Origin: Pedobacter sp. FW305-3-2-15-E-R2A2
GTDB taxonomy: Bacteria > Bacteroidota > Bacteroidia > Sphingobacteriales > Sphingobacteriaceae
Direction of reading: 5' to 3'
Assembly: GCF_038446955.1 (NCBI RefSeq)
Contig: NZ_CP151803.1
Span: forward strand, 2,294,001 to 2,358,000
Length of the DNA: 64,000 bases
The notes below the pieces were generated by a model, which was not told the origin of the DNA, did no database searches, and worked only from the letters and a program-made list of their open reading frames with translations. A program made the position numbers and the translations under genes. Positions 9,274 to 19,879 of the stretch are shown here, piece after piece. Each line of letters starts with the position of its first letter. The stretch's first letter is position 1.

Positions 9274-10318
9274 AGTTATTTTGTGCTAACAGGCTGATTA
9301 TAAATAATTCTTCTTTTCTTTTTTTATTGATGATTTTGACCGCCATTCTGCTTTTTGCTCCTGAGGCGCAGCATAAAACAAGCTTGTGTTGGAAGGGGAT
9401 GCTGTCTATTTTTTCTTTCAGATCGTAAAGGGAAATGTGGGTTCCTCCGATGTTGTGTTCTTCGAATTCGTAGGCTTCCCGCACATCGATCAACAGGAAA
9501 GGTTCTGCATTTTCTTTCCATTCCTCCAGGTCCCTGATGTCGATTTCCTGATAGGCTGCTGTCTTGGTTTTTACCGGGCCTGGCTGGTCTTTCTCTGGAT
9601 TTTCAGGTTGAATGTTAAAAATCTGCATGTCATAATTTAAAGCATTCAATATAAGTAGTTTTCCGGAGAGCGTTGTTCCAAACCCACAAATAATTTTTAG
9701 GGCCTCATTGGCCATGATGCTCCCGATCATGCCCGGCAGGGGGCCAAGAACACCACTCTCACCACAATTTGGCACCTCTTCTGCTGCCGGAGCTTCCGGG
9801 TAACAAAGCCGGTAGTCCGGACCTCCTTTGTAATTAAACACAGAAACCTGTCCTTCAAACTGGAATATCGAACCAAATACCAGTGTTTTTTTCAGTGCTA
9901 CGCAGCAGTCATTGACCAGGTAACGCGTGGGGAAATTATCAGATCCATCGATCACGAGGTCGTAATCCAAAATGATTTCTACTGCATTTTGAGCGTTCAG
10001 CTGATGGGGGTAGGCCTGTATTTCTACCCCTGGATTGAGCAGGTTGAGCCTTGCTGCAGCGGCCTGAGCCTTGTTCTTTCCGATGTCATTCTGCTGATAA
10101 ATTACCTGTCTGTGCAGGTTGCTTTCTTCCACCACATCGCCATCAATCACCCCAATTTTTCCTATTCCAGCTCCGGTAAGGTAGGATAGGAGCGGGCAGC
10201 CCAGTCCGCCGGCACCAATAACCAGTACCGAGGCCTTTTGTAGCTTTTCCTGCCCCTCAATGCCCATTTCTTCCAGTAAAATCTGGCGATCGTATCGTTT
10301 AAGTTCCTGATTGTTCAT
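9272..10318 (-). CDS. thiF: ThiF/MoeB-type sulfur-carrier adenylyltransferase fused to a rhodanese domain
   Basis: A 348-residue two-domain protein. Residues 1-240 are an E1-like adenylyltransferase with the nucleotide-binding glycine motif VLVIGAGGLGCPLLSYL and VIDGDVVEESNLHRQ. The conserved VPNCGESGVLGP segment contains the catalytic-type cysteine. Residues 255-348 are a rhodanese domain (FLLIDVREAYEFEEHNIGG) with an active-site loop CASGAKSR (Cys near 317). The fusion can both adenylate the ThiS C-terminal Gly-Gly and carry persulfide sulfur to it. The first zinc-binding Cys-x2-Cys of MoeB is not intact (RLCYPE keeps one Cys). It is the last gene of the thiamine operon, which supports ThiF over MoeB. 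Confidence 0.88.
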   Translation of the reverse strand: MNNQELKRYDRQILLEEMGIEGQEKLQKASVLVIGAGGLGCPLLSYLTGAGIGKIGVIDGDVVEESNLHRQVIYQQNDIGKNKAQAAAARLNLLNPGVEIQAYPHQLNAQNAVEIILDYDLVIDGSDNFPTRYLVNDCCVALKKTLVFGSIFQFEGQVSVFNYKGGPDYRLCYPEAPAAEEVPNCGESGVLGPLPGMIGSIMANEALKIICGFGTTLSGKLLILNALNYDMQIFNIQPENPEKDQPGPVKTKTAAYQEIDIRDLEEWKENAEPFLLIDVREAYEFEEHNIGGTHISLYDLKEKIDSIPFQHKLVLCCASGAKSRMAVKIINKKRKEELFIISLLAQNN

Positions 10319-10322
10319 TGTT

Positions 10323-11435
10323 TTACCTGGTTAAGTTCATGTCCCAGTCCTTCCATACTGCTTCATATCCCTGTTGATGAATCATTTCTGCGATTTCCGG
10401 AGCTGTTCTTTCGTCCGAAATTTCAAACTGTTCCAGGGATTGCGGCGCTACAGCATAACCTCCGGGATTGGTTTTTGAGCCTGCACTGATGGAAGTAATG
10501 CCCAGTTTGATGATGTTATTCCGGAAGGCGATGGATTCCCTCGTCGAGATCGACAATTCTATTTCTTCGTTAAAGAGACGGTAGGCGCAGATGAGCTGCA
10601 CCAGCTCCCGGTCGTTCATGACGACTTTAGGTTCCAGTCCGCCGCTAAATGGACGGAGTCTGGGAAAGGAGATGCTATACTTGCTTTGCCAGTATTTCTT
10701 TTCCAGGTAGTTCAGGTGCAGGGCGGTGAAAAAGGAATCTGTCCGCCAGTCTTCCAGGCCGATCAGTACGCCCAGGCCCATTTTGTGGATTCCGGCCTGC
10801 CCCAGGCGGTCTGGCGTATCCAGCCGGTATTGAAAGTTTGATTTTTTACCCTTTGGGTGATGTTTCTTATAATCTTCCTCATGATAGGTTTCCTGATAAA
10901 CCAATACCGTGTTCAGGCCATAAGGGGTCAGTTCCTGGTAATCGGAAAGGTCAAGAGGCTGTACCTCCATCGAAATGTGTGCGAAATGTGGTCTGATCAG
11001 CTCCAGCACCTTTTTGAAATAATCGGTATGGACGCTTTGATTGGCTTCCCCAGTCACCAGAAGCACATGGTCGTAACCCATTTCTTTAATTACGGCAACT
11101 TCTTCCATGATCTCCATCGAAGTTAAGGTCTTGCGTTTCACCTTGTTGTCGTAGCTGAAGCCGCAATACGTGCAGATGTTGTTGCACTCATTGGAGAGAT
11201 ACAAAGGCACATACATCTGAATCGTGTTCCCAAACCGCTTTAAAGTAAGCTGTTGGCTCAGTTGCGCCATTCTTTCCAGATAAGGAGCCGCCGCAGGGGA
11301 GATCAGTGCTTTAAAGTCCTCCAAAGTTCTTTTTGTCGCAGTTAATGCCTGTTCTACATCTGCGCTTGTTTTCGCGTAAATGCTCCTGCTGGTCTCTTCC
11401 CAGCTATAGGTTTCAAAAATTTCGTTAAAACTCAT
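10323..11435 (-). CDS. thiH: 2-iminoacetate synthase (ThiH)
   Basis: A 370-residue radical-SAM enzyme that cleaves tyrosine to give dehydroglycine for thiazole formation. The CxxxCxxC cluster motif is [11 protein letters not shown] (Cys84, Cys88, Cys91). Downstream are LVTGEAN, the SAM-binding region, and [11 protein letters not shown] near the end, all typical of ThiH. An upstream TTG in frame exists at 11441, but the ATG at 11435 gives the family-like start [14 protein letters not shown]. The start lies 11 bases inside the end of thiG, and thiF begins 4 bases after the stop. The operon has no thiO, so ThiH is the only dehydroglycine source seen here. Confidence 0.95.
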   Translation of the reverse strand: MSFNEIFETYSWEETSRSIYAKTSADVEQALTATKRTLEDFKALISPAAAPYLERMAQLSQQLTLKRFGNTIQMYVPLYLSNECNNICTYCGFSYDNKVKRKTLTSMEIMEEVAVIKEMGYDHVLLVTGEANQSVHTDYFKKVLELIRPHFAHISMEVQPLDLSDYQELTPYGLNTVLVYQETYHEEDYKKHHPKGKKSNFQYRLDTPDRLGQAGIHKMGLGVLIGLEDWRTDSFFTALHLNYLEKKYWQSKYSISFPRLRPFSGGLEPKVVMNDRELVQLICAYRLFNEEIELSISTRESIAFRNNIIKLGITSISAGSKTNPGGYAVAPQSLEQFEISDERTAPEIAEMIHQQGYEAVWKDWDMNLTR

Positions 11436-12195
11436 CGTCAAGGAATGAAGTTAAAGGGCTGCTGGCTACAGCATGTGAATAAATAGCACCTAATCTCGCC
11501 TCATAAGCCATTCTGCCTGCCTGAACAGCGATTTTAAAGGCCTCTGCCATTTTTGTCGGATTTCCGGATACGGCAATAGCGGTGTTCACTAATACTGCAT
11601 CTGCACCGATTTCCATGGCTTTGGCGGCATCAGAAGGGGAGCCGATTCCGGCGTCAATGATGACCGGAACATTGCTCTGGCTGATGATGATTTCCAGGAA
11701 GTCTATGGTTTTTAAGCCTTTGTTACTGCCTATCGGGGAACCCAGTGGCATCACAGCAGCCGTTCCCGCATCTTCCAGCCGTTTACATAAAACAGGGTCT
11801 GCATGGATATAAGGCAGGATAATGAAGCCTAGCTTTGCCAGTTCTTCTGTTGCTTTGAGCGTTTCGATGGGGTCTGGCATCAGGTATTTCGGGTCCGGAT
11901 GGATTTCCAGTTTGATCCAGTTGGTTTCCAGTGCTTCTCTGGCCATTTGTGCAGCAAAGACCGCTTCTTTGGCATTTCTGACGCCGGAGGTGTTGGGTAA
12001 AAGGTTCAGCTGTGGGTGTCTGAGGTGCTTTAAAAGGTCATCTGCCGCATCGTTCAGGTCTACCCGTTTTAAGGCAACCGTAACCAATTCCGAGCCGGAG
12101 GCGAGTAATGCGGCCTCCATGGCTTCCGGAGAACTGAACTTTCCGGTGCCCGTAAACAGGCGGGAGTTGAATGTTTTGTCTGCTATTTTTAACAT
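11425..12195 (-). CDS. thiG: Thiazole synthase (ThiG)
   Basis: A 256-residue TIM-barrel enzyme that condenses deoxyxylulose 5-phosphate, dehydroglycine and ThiS-thiocarboxylate sulfur into the thiazole phosphate. The Schiff-base lysine is in [10 protein letters not shown] (Lys95). Other family blocks are [10 protein letters not shown] at the start, [21 protein letters not shown] (phosphate binding) and [29 protein letters not shown]. Length is normal. It starts 5 bases after the thiE stop and overlaps thiH by 11 bases, so it lies within one transcript under the TPP riboswitch. Confidence 0.96.
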   Translation of the reverse strand: MLKIADKTFNSRLFTGTGKFSSPEAMEAALLASGSELVTVALKRVDLNDAADDLLKHLRHPQLNLLPNTSGVRNAKEAVFAAQMAREALETNWIKLEIHPDPKYLMPDPIETLKATEELAKLGFIILPYIHADPVLCKRLEDAGTAAVMPLGSPIGSNKGLKTIDFLEIIISQSNVPVIIDAGIGSPSDAAKAMEIGADAVLVNTAIAVSGNPTKMAEAFKIAVQAGRMAYEARLGAIYSHAVASSPLTSFLDDEF

Positions 12196-12200
12196 TTTCT

Positions 12201-12854
12201 TTAAGGGTTTAGGGAGTGTGGAACCGGGTGTTTTTCGAGCTCAGTATACATGTTTTTTATCCGTTCCCGGGCATCGGGTTTTCCGGTTAATGCGCCCGAG
12301 ACAGCGACCCCGTAGAGCCCTGTTTTCAGGAGTGCCGGAAGGTCTTCCGGAGTGATTCCGCCAATGGCAATTATCGGTATATTAATGCCTGACTTTTTGA
12401 CTTGTTTCATGATTTCTGCATAGCCTTCCAGTCCGAGAACCGGGCTTAAATTTTTCTTCGTACCCGTGAAGCGGTAGGGGCCTAAACCGATATAATCGGC
12501 CCCTTCTGCAACTCTTTTTTGGATGTCTGCAAAAGTGTTTGCAGTTCCACCTATTGTAATTTTATTACCTGTTATTAATCTGGCCTTTATGATGCTCATA
12601 TCATTTAATCCTAAATGTAATCCATGGGCAAAAACGGCCTTGGAAACCTCCGGAAAATCGTTGATAATTAAGTGGGCTGCAAATTTTTTGCAGAGCTCGT
12701 TTGCAGCTTTAGCCAGGTTTAAAACTTCTATTTCTGACTGGTCTTTTACCCGGAGCTGAATCCATTTTCCGCCGGCATTCAGGACCTGTTCTATGGCCTC
12801 CAAATGGCTGAGTTCTGCACTGGATTGGGAGATGTAATGTAGTCTGTCTATCAT
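12201..12854 (-). CDS. thiE: Thiamine phosphate synthase (ThiE)
   Basis: A 217-residue TIM barrel joining HMP diphosphate and thiazole phosphate to thiamine phosphate. Visible family blocks are WIQLRVKD (diphosphate site), [33 protein letters not shown] and [11 protein letters not shown]. The usual GxSxH segment is replaced by [11 protein letters not shown]. The start ATG overlaps the thiD stop (ATGA at 12854-12851), indicating translational coupling. Another protein of the same superfamily lies two genes upstream. This one keeps the substrate-binding residues better, so it is the more likely real ThiE. Confidence 0.92.
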   Translation of the reverse strand: MIDRLHYISQSSAELSHLEAIEQVLNAGGKWIQLRVKDQSEIEVLNLAKAANELCKKFAAHLIINDFPEVSKAVFAHGLHLGLNDMSIIKARLITGNKITIGGTANTFADIQKRVAEGADYIGLGPYRFTGTKKNLSPVLGLEGYAEIMKQVKKSGINIPIIAIGGITPEDLPALLKTGLYGVAVSGALTGKPDARERIKNMYTELEKHPVPHSLNP

Positions 12855-13606
12855 GAGGAATGGTAGCCCAAAAGGCTGGTGTTACTGTGAAGAAAAGTAT
12901 AGGTGTATTGCTTGGCCTGAAGGCAGGCTTCGGCGAGGGAATTTCCCAGGGCAAGGCGGGCGGTGATGGCGGCGGAGAGTACGCATCCGGAACCATGTTT
13001 CTGAAAGACCTCTGTCTGTTCCGGCTTCAGCTCCAGACGTTGTTTCCCGGTATAGAGAAAATCCCAGCCCGGTGCATCCGGATTGTGGCCGCCCTTCAGC
13101 AGTACGGCAACATGCTCCGACCACTCTTCGCTTAGTGAATGTACCTCCCGGCCTTCTCCAAGACTTTTCATTTCCTGAAAATTAGGAGTAATCAAATAGA
13201 GCCGTTTTAAGACACTTTTTAATTTTTCGGCCTCCGTATTCCATTCATGGAATTTATATCCGGCACTGGCCTTTAAAATCGGGTCTACGACAATTTTAAT
13301 CTCCGGATTGAGCTGCTTCAAATGAATGCAGACTTCTTCCAGGGTGCCGAGGTCCTGAATCAATCCGATTTTGGCCACCGGAACCTCGAACTTTTTTAAC
13401 AATGGATGGAGCTGGTCGATGATCTGCGTGGCACTGAGCCAGTCATTTTTTAAAAAATCTGAATCCGTCTGAATCGTCAGGGCGGAGCAAATCCCAAAGC
13501 CGTAAACCCGATGTGCTTCGAAGCACTTCAGATCGGAGAGGACTCCTGCTCCGGCGCTGGGGTCAAAGCCGGCGATGCTGATTACATAGGGTCTGTGGTC
13601 TGACAT
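12851..13606 (-). CDS. thiD: Hydroxymethylpyrimidine (phosphate) kinase (ThiD)
   Basis: A 251-residue ribokinase-like enzyme that phosphorylates HMP and HMP phosphate. The start at 13606 gives MSDHRPYVISIAGFDPSAGAGVLSDLKC, the classic ThiD N-terminus. The longer in-frame extension to 13657 would add 17 residues lying inside the previous gene and is not family-like. The anion-hole and catalytic motif near the C-terminus is KHGSGCVLSAAITA. Its first 25 bases overlap the end of the TenI/ThiE-like gene and its stop overlaps the thiE start. Length is slightly short but complete. Confidence 0.93.
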   Translation of the reverse strand: MSDHRPYVISIAGFDPSAGAGVLSDLKCFEAHRVYGFGICSALTIQTDSDFLKNDWLSATQIIDQLHPLLKKFEVPVAKIGLIQDLGTLEEVCIHLKQLNPEIKIVVDPILKASAGYKFHEWNTEAEKLKSVLKRLYLITPNFQEMKSLGEGREVHSLSEEWSEHVAVLLKGGHNPDAPGWDFLYTGKQRLELKPEQTEVFQKHGSGCVLSAAITARLALGNSLAEACLQAKQYTYTFLHSNTSLLGYHSS

Positions 13607-14184
13607 TTTTCTAAGCTTTTTTTGAAATGATTTACGGCCAGTTCCGGTACGGTCCAAAGCAGCCCCAAAATGGCGGCGCCGTCAAAACCCATCTGTCTGA
13701 CCAGGTCAATTTTTTCAGGTGTGATCCCGCCAAGGGCGATGACTTTAGGCCCCTCTGGATTCCTTAGTCTAAATCCATCCGGAACCACAGAAGGGTAATC
13801 TTTTTTGGAGATGCTCTGGAATACTGGTCCGTAAAAAGTATATTTAAAATTTTCTAAATCAGCCAATTGATTTGTTTGATGTATAGAAGTACTTAAGTTT
13901 TGTGCCTCAGAACTGCGAAGAAGCAGGTGTTGCCCGCTCTTCCTTTGTGCCTCCGGAAAATGGAGTCTTTGAATTCCGAAATCAGCGGCAAGTTCATGGA
14001 ACTGGTGCAAGGCAACACGCTCCAGATATTCCGGATGGATGTTGCCCAGCAGTTCTTCATATTCGTGTTTTTCTGCCCCCTCTTTCCGCAGGTGAAAGCG
14101 CTCCATCCCCGACTCAAAAAGTTGGTTGATGAGTGCTGCTTCCCCTTCAAAAAAGCTTGGTTTAGAAATGACGATCAGTTCCAA
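13582..14184 (-). CDS. TenI/ThiE-superfamily protein (second thiamine phosphate synthase-like barrel)
   Basis: A 200-residue ThiE-superfamily barrel with MELIVISKPSFF at the start, FHLRKEG in place of the ThiE QxRxK block, HQFHELAADFGI, FYGPVFQSISKKDYPS, IALGGITPEKI and GAAILGLLW. The sequence is closer to TenI-type proteins than to true ThiE. Known TenI members isomerise the thiazole product, and others have no known activity. The start is a TTG at 14184 directly after the thiC stop TAA (14187-14185) in the same frame. No other start can give the N-terminal strand. Whether it is thiazole tautomerase or a second synthase cannot be decided by eye. Confidence 0.8.
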   Translation of the reverse strand: MELIVISKPSFFEGEAALINQLFESGMERFHLRKEGAEKHEYEELLGNIHPEYLERVALHQFHELAADFGIQRLHFPEAQRKSGQHLLLRSSEAQNLSTSIHQTNQLADLENFKYTFYGPVFQSISKKDYPSVVPDGFRLRNPEGPKVIALGGITPEKIDLVRQMGFDGAAILGLLWTVPELAVNHFKKSLEKCQTTDPM

Positions 14185-16071
<1,887 letters not shown>

Positions 16072-16127
16072 TTATGATTTCTTGGTTAAGCAGATTTATT
16101 TGTTGGAATTGGTATGTTTCGATGAGT

Positions 16128-16331
16128 CTAGCCGCCCTGGGTGGCTTTGATGACCGTGATGCGGTCGCCGGCCTGAAGTTCCCGTTTGGGCCAGTCGGTT
16201 TTAGGAATAATGTTTTGGTTGATGGCCACAGCAATTCCCTGAACAGGAATTTTGAGGACCTCTGTTAGCATTTGTTCCAGGGAACAAGTGTCGTTAAGCT
16301 GGTAGTTTTTTTGATTTACAGTTATTTCCAT
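16128..16331 (-). CDS. thiS: Sulfur carrier protein ThiS
   Basis: A 67-residue ubiquitin-like protein ending in Gly-Gly (VIKATQGG), the residues that are adenylated by ThiF and carry the thiocarboxylate to ThiG. Family features include an N-terminal MEITVNQKNYQL strand, VAINQNIIPKTDWPKRELQAGDRITVI and correct length. It is the first gene of the operon. The ATG lies about 75 bases downstream of the TPP aptamer. Confidence 0.93.
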   Translation of the reverse strand: MEITVNQKNYQLNDTCSLEQMLTEVLKIPVQGIAVAINQNIIPKTDWPKRELQAGDRITVIKATQGG

Positions 16332-16404
16332 ATTTTAAAAAATTGGAAAAACTATAGGCATGACCTTTTTACAGGCATGAAAAGACGGCAACGTAAGTTG
16401 CTTC

Positions 16405-16477
16405 TACTTTTCCCTTCGGCAGTACTAACTGCATCAGGTTCAAAGGGTATTTCTCAGCGCAAGGCACCCCTAAAGTT
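16405..16477 (-). ncRNA. TPP riboswitch (THI element)
   Basis: On the minus strand the conserved TPP-aptamer blocks occur in order: GGGGTGCC, CTGAGA, TACCC, GAACCTGAT, GTTAGTACTGCC and GAAGGGAA. A short P1 can form between ACTTT at the 5' side and AAAGT at the 3' side. It precedes thiS by about 75 bases. Just downstream is a hairpin GCAAC-ttac-GTTGC (16389-16402). Its flanks include bases that could also pair with the 3' side of P1, a possible switching partner (inference). Confidence 0.93.
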
Positions 16478-16503
16478 TTTTTGTAAAACTAGATTATTTT
16501 TTT

Positions 16504-16539
16504 GAAAAAAAGAAACGTTGCTCCTGGGAGTAACGTTTC
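16504..16539 (-). terminator. Rho-independent terminator after the 281-residue gene
   Basis: On the minus strand a hairpin with GAAACGTT and AACGTTTC outer arms and CTCC/GGAG inner arms is followed by a run of seven T. It lies between the gene at 16594-17439 and the riboswitch, so the thiamine operon starts from its own promoter. Confidence 0.85.
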
Positions 16540-16593
16540 AATTCTGTTGCGGCATACTGATGATGCTTCCTTCATGATGGAGCGGTTGTCATT

Positions 16594-17439
16594 TTATTCC
16601 GTTTTCGTTTCAGAACTTGAAAGGTCGTTCGGGGCATCCTCATTTTCGACATCGGGCTGGAAGCTGAATCTGGAATATTGCCAGCTGGAATCCCAGGGCA
16701 GGTTAAATTCTCCATCGCTGACGGTCGCATTTAAAATCACTGCCGGATTAAATTCCTTATGATTTACCGCGGTCATCAAATTCCCCTGAATGCGGTAATA
16801 ATCCAAGACCATGCCGGTAACGCAGATACATCCATCCGGGATTTCCAGTTTCCATTCCCTGGCGGGCAGGGTTTTCTGGTCATTGGAAATTTGCAGGGTT
16901 TCCAGGTTTATCTCTTTCTCAAAGCCTGTTCTGATCGATAGGAGGTAGACTTTTAACATCAGGTTGCAGGTATTGCTGCGGTTCGGGAATTTGAGGTCAG
17001 CGGGAATTTCAAGGGATGGAAGTTGAATCCGCAATTCCTGCTCCTCCAGCCGAACGGAAAGTTCTATCCATAAGCTATCCTTTAGCGGCGAATTGTTGTT
17101 AAAATCAAAACCATTCAGTCTTCTGAAACTATCCGGTTTAAACTCGTACCTTTCCGTTTCAGGCTGATAACATTGCTTGAGGATCGCAAAGTTCTCTTTG
17201 TTTAAACGGTTGATCATTTCCCCATCATAACTGCGTCCGGTTAACCAACTAAAACTTGTCCTGATGCAATTGGAGAATTTACTCGCTTTGCCAAACACGA
17301 GGGCTGTCTTTTTCGTGGCTATGGTCTGTTTTATCCCTCTCTTTCCAGGTTTGGTCTGAACGATCTGTTCTTTTCTGTTTTTCTTAAATGTGAGGTTGCC
17401 TATTGAACCAATAAGAAATTTCCCTTTAAATCTTGCCAT
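16594..17439 (-). CDS. Uncharacterised Bacteroidota-type protein
   Basis: A 281-residue protein without signal peptide or membrane span. The first 60 residues (FLIGSIGNLTFKKNRKEQIVQTKPG, TKKTALVFGKASKFSNCIRTSF) recall a Bacteroidota-restricted family of unknown function. Those proteins start with a short IGNLTFYK-like motif followed by a basic segment. The rest is beta-rich and has repeated LEIP/LSLPS-like strands. It has its own strong terminator and is separated from the next minus-strand gene by 555 bases. An unusual inverted 11-bp repeat array lies directly upstream. I cannot assign a function. Confidence 0.7.
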   Translation of the reverse strand: MARFKGKFLIGSIGNLTFKKNRKEQIVQTKPGKRGIKQTIATKKTALVFGKASKFSNCIRTSFSWLTGRSYDGEMINRLNKENFAILKQCYQPETERYEFKPDSFRRLNGFDFNNNSPLKDSLWIELSVRLEEQELRIQLPSLEIPADLKFPNRSNTCNLMLKVYLLSIRTGFEKEINLETLQISNDQKTLPAREWKLEIPDGCICVTGMVLDYYRIQGNLMTAVNHKEFNPAVILNATVSDGEFNLPWDSSWQYSRFSFQPDVENEDAPNDLSSSETKTE

Positions 17440-17504
17440 ATTTTCTAGGTTTATTTAAGTTGAAGTTAATCATAATTAAGGTCTCGTCAAAGTTAAGTTC
17501 GTAC

Positions 17505-17604
17505 TGAATCCAGGGCTGCTCCATAGTAGGTCCACGGTGAGTCCAGCTTTTTTCAGTAAAACGTGGACTCACCGTGGACTCACTGTGGACTTACTGTGGA
17601 CTTA
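17505..17604. repeat. Inverted array of 11-bp tandem repeats
   Basis: Four degenerate 11-bp units containing TCCA (17505-17548) are followed by a 12-base spacer. Four 11-bp units of the opposite orientation containing GTGGACT (17561-17604) come next. The consensus is NNGTGGACTYA and its complement TRAGTCCACNN. The inner units form a perfect 16-bp inverted repeat (17530-17545 with 17564-17579). The two halves can fold into one long imperfect hairpin. Its function is unknown. Confidence 0.8.
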
Positions 17605-17994
17605 GTACGGCGTCATATAGGCCTGGGTATAGATGGAAAACAGAGGTTAAGAAGGCGGAATAAGGGAAATGCCGGAAAGGTTATTTAGCGGAAAGCAGGT
17701 GATTTTCGGGTTAAATAAATGTACTTAATTTTGATAATTAATATTTTTTAGATTAATTATAAGGTTTAAATAATGACTTTATTTAGACAAAGCTGCTGTT
17801 TTTTTTGAATCTTTTGGGCAGTGGCAGGTCATCTTGTCCATTTGATGCTGTACCATGAAAAAAGTCTAAAGCTGTACCTGATTTTTGCCGGAAAACACGA
17901 ATGGTCGCTTTGCAGGCTGTTTTTTAGAAATCATAAATTAAAATCGAATAATATGTTTATAGCCTGGTCAGGAAGGTAGCCGGTCAGCATGGCG
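17605..17994. other. Intergenic stretch without a visible gene
   Basis: No coding frame with family character is seen on either strand. The region is AT-rich in the middle. The one notable element is TTAGATTAATTATAA at 17748-17762, a match to the box found before the TonB operons, but it is not close to a start codon. Confidence 0.5.
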
Positions 17995-18657
17995 CTAGTA
18001 ATAAAAGTATTTGGATTTGCCTGGTATTTTATGTTCCGTTTGCCCGGGAATATATTCGTCCATTTTTAGCATCTTTTTAAACGGGTAGCTGAAGTTCAGG
18101 AATTCATCTTCAGGAGGGGTTTTGTCGTCCTCACATGTTCCATAAGTATAATCGATATTTACCTTTTTGGTAGAGAAATTGATGTCGTACTGAAAGTCCC
18201 ATTCGCAGGTGTCGAAGTCGTTGTAGGTAGAACCGATCAGGTAAAAGTCTCCATTTTGATAGCGGAGAATGCTTTTGTATTTATGAGAATGCCTGGAGTT
18301 GGAATTGAAAACCTGTTCAACGATCAGGGTGTTGTTTTTGATGCTCATGTTCAGGTCCGGAACTTCTTCAAAGATGCGGCCATAACGTTCATATTCCCAG
18401 ATCACGGAGTGATTCTCTTTCCATAGCTTCAGCTTCCCGTTTTGTTTTTTACAGAGGTAAAGCACCCTGAAAAATCCCTCTTCTCCACTTTTTCGGGTGG
18501 TATTATAGACGTAAACCAATTCATTGATGCCATCCCTATCCAGATCTCCTTCTGCTTTCATTACTTGTTTGAAACCGGCAGGAGGGCGGAACTCTTTAAG
18601 TTCCTGTCCATATCCTTTTAAACAAAAAAATAGCAGGCAGATGAATATTTGTTTCAT
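17995..18657 (-). CDS. Secreted hypothetical protein with an FG-GAP-like repeat
   Basis: A 220-residue protein with a short signal peptide (about 1-17, ending GYGQ). The segment AEGDLDRDGINELVYVYN is the calcium-binding loop and strand of an FG-GAP/VCBS-type repeat, but only one copy is evident. The C-terminal half contains a pair of cysteines (DTCEWDF and GTCEDD). No catalytic motif is seen. It stands alone, with 79 bases to the stop of the downstream-lying peroxidase gene on the same strand. It probably acts in the periplasm or at the surface, and I cannot say more. Confidence 0.65.
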   Translation of the reverse strand: MKQIFICLLFFCLKGYGQELKEFRPPAGFKQVMKAEGDLDRDGINELVYVYNTTRKSGEEGFFRVLYLCKKQNGKLKLWKENHSVIWEYERYGRIFEEVPDLNMSIKNNTLIVEQVFNSNSRHSHKYKSILRYQNGDFYLIGSTYNDFDTCEWDFQYDINFSTKKVNIDYTYGTCEDDKTPPEDEFLNFSYPFKKMLKMDEYIPGQTEHKIPGKSKYFYY

Positions 18658-18736
18658 GGGATGGTTTTATTTTTTCCTTCCACAAACATAACATCTCCTG
18701 CTGTCATTATGCAAATCATTTATTGATTAGGCCTGT

Positions 18737-19876
18737 TTACTGAGGCAATTCCGGCGATCGTTCTTTCCACGACGCTCCGGAAATCGCCTCCATAAAAGAA
18801 ATAATCGCATCTCTTTCCATTTTGCTCAACATCAAGCCACGGAGCAGCTTATCGTTTTTTGGATATAGCGGATCATTTTCCTGTCCCGGTCTGCGCTTTT
18901 GGTGAGGCATGCCTGCATTGTACATGTTCATGACGCCCTCCATATTGTCAAATAAACCATTGTGGAACCATGGACCTGTGCGCATCACGTTGCGTAATCC
19001 CGGAGTTCTGAACTTTCCTACATCCTCTGGTTTTTTACTGATGTTATACAAACCAAGGTCTTCGTATTTCCGGCCGTAATAGGTCAGTCCTAAATTGTGA
19101 AAGTCCCCGTCCGTAAACAGCGGTCCGTTATGGCAATTGACGCAACGGGCTTTGGTACGGAACAGATGCAAACCCAGGATTTGCTGATCAGACATTCTTT
19201 TTTTATTCCCTTCCAGAAAATAGTCAAAATCTGCTTTTCTGCTTACAATCGTTCTTTGATAGGTGGCAAGGGCGGAGAGGATCCGTTCTTCTGTTACTTT
19301 TTTATCGCCGAAAGCGGCGCTGAACAAGGGCTGATAACCTTTGATCTGCTTTAATTTTGAGGGCAGCTTTTTCAAATCCTGGTGCATCTCTATTGGATTG
19401 CTGATTGGATTTGCAGCCTGATCTTCCAGTCCTTCCGAACGGCCGTCCCAGAAAAGCTTCTTGAAGGCCCATATATTTTCCAGTGTAGGCGTATTCCGCT
19501 TCCCTGCGGCATGATCATGACCGATTGCGACCTCACGGCCATCCGTCCAGTTTAAGTCCGATGCGTGGCAGCTGGAGCAGGAAATCTGATTGGAGCCTGA
19601 AAGGCGTGGGTCAAAGAATAATGTTTTTCCCAATGCGATGATGCCTTTTAGTTTTCCTTTTTGTCCTTCCAGCGGGGAAGGTGGGAGTACACCTAATTCT
19701 ACAAATTTAACTCCCGAATCCAGGTTCGGTTTTGGCCATTGATCCGGAGATTTGGAATAAACCTTACGCAAAGAGTCTATTGGAATTTCATCATCAGGAA
19801 GAAAATCGTAAGACCTGAAGGAGAGAAATAACAAAATGCACAATAATCCGCTAAGGGTAGAAAAGACCTTTTTCAT
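18737..19876 (-). CDS. Di-haem cytochrome c peroxidase family protein
   Basis: A 379-residue exported protein with two c-type haem sites, CSSCH (Cys100, Cys103, His104) and CVNCH (Cys245, Cys248, His249). The motif order (LFFDPRLSGSNQISCSSCH, ATYQRTIVS, GPLFTDGDFHNLG, FRTPGLRNVMRTGPWFHNG) is that of the CcpA/MauG superfamily. The N-terminus (SGLLCILLFLSF) is a signal or anchor. Family members reduce peroxide or carry out oxidative protein or substrate modification. It is the last gene of a four-gene operon, 3 bases after the DUF6850-like gene, which suggests a role tied to the substrate imported by the TonB receptor rather than general peroxide defence (inference). Confidence 0.9.
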   Translation of the reverse strand: MKKVFSTLSGLLCILLFLSFRSYDFLPDDEIPIDSLRKVYSKSPDQWPKPNLDSGVKFVELGVLPPSPLEGQKGKLKGIIALGKTLFFDPRLSGSNQISCSSCHASDLNWTDGREVAIGHDHAAGKRNTPTLENIWAFKKLFWDGRSEGLEDQAANPISNPIEMHQDLKKLPSKLKQIKGYQPLFSAAFGDKKVTEERILSALATYQRTIVSRKADFDYFLEGNKKRMSDQQILGLHLFRTKARCVNCHNGPLFTDGDFHNLGLTYYGRKYEDLGLYNISKKPEDVGKFRTPGLRNVMRTGPWFHNGLFDNMEGVMNMYNAGMPHQKRRPGQENDPLYPKNDKLLRGLMLSKMERDAIISFMEAISGASWKERSPELPQ

Positions 19877-19879
19877 AGG

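Noticed and set aside
17505..17604. CRISPR array
   Set aside because: Units are 11 bp, directly adjacent and inverted in the second half. There are no unique spacers, no 25-40 bp repeats and no cas genes.
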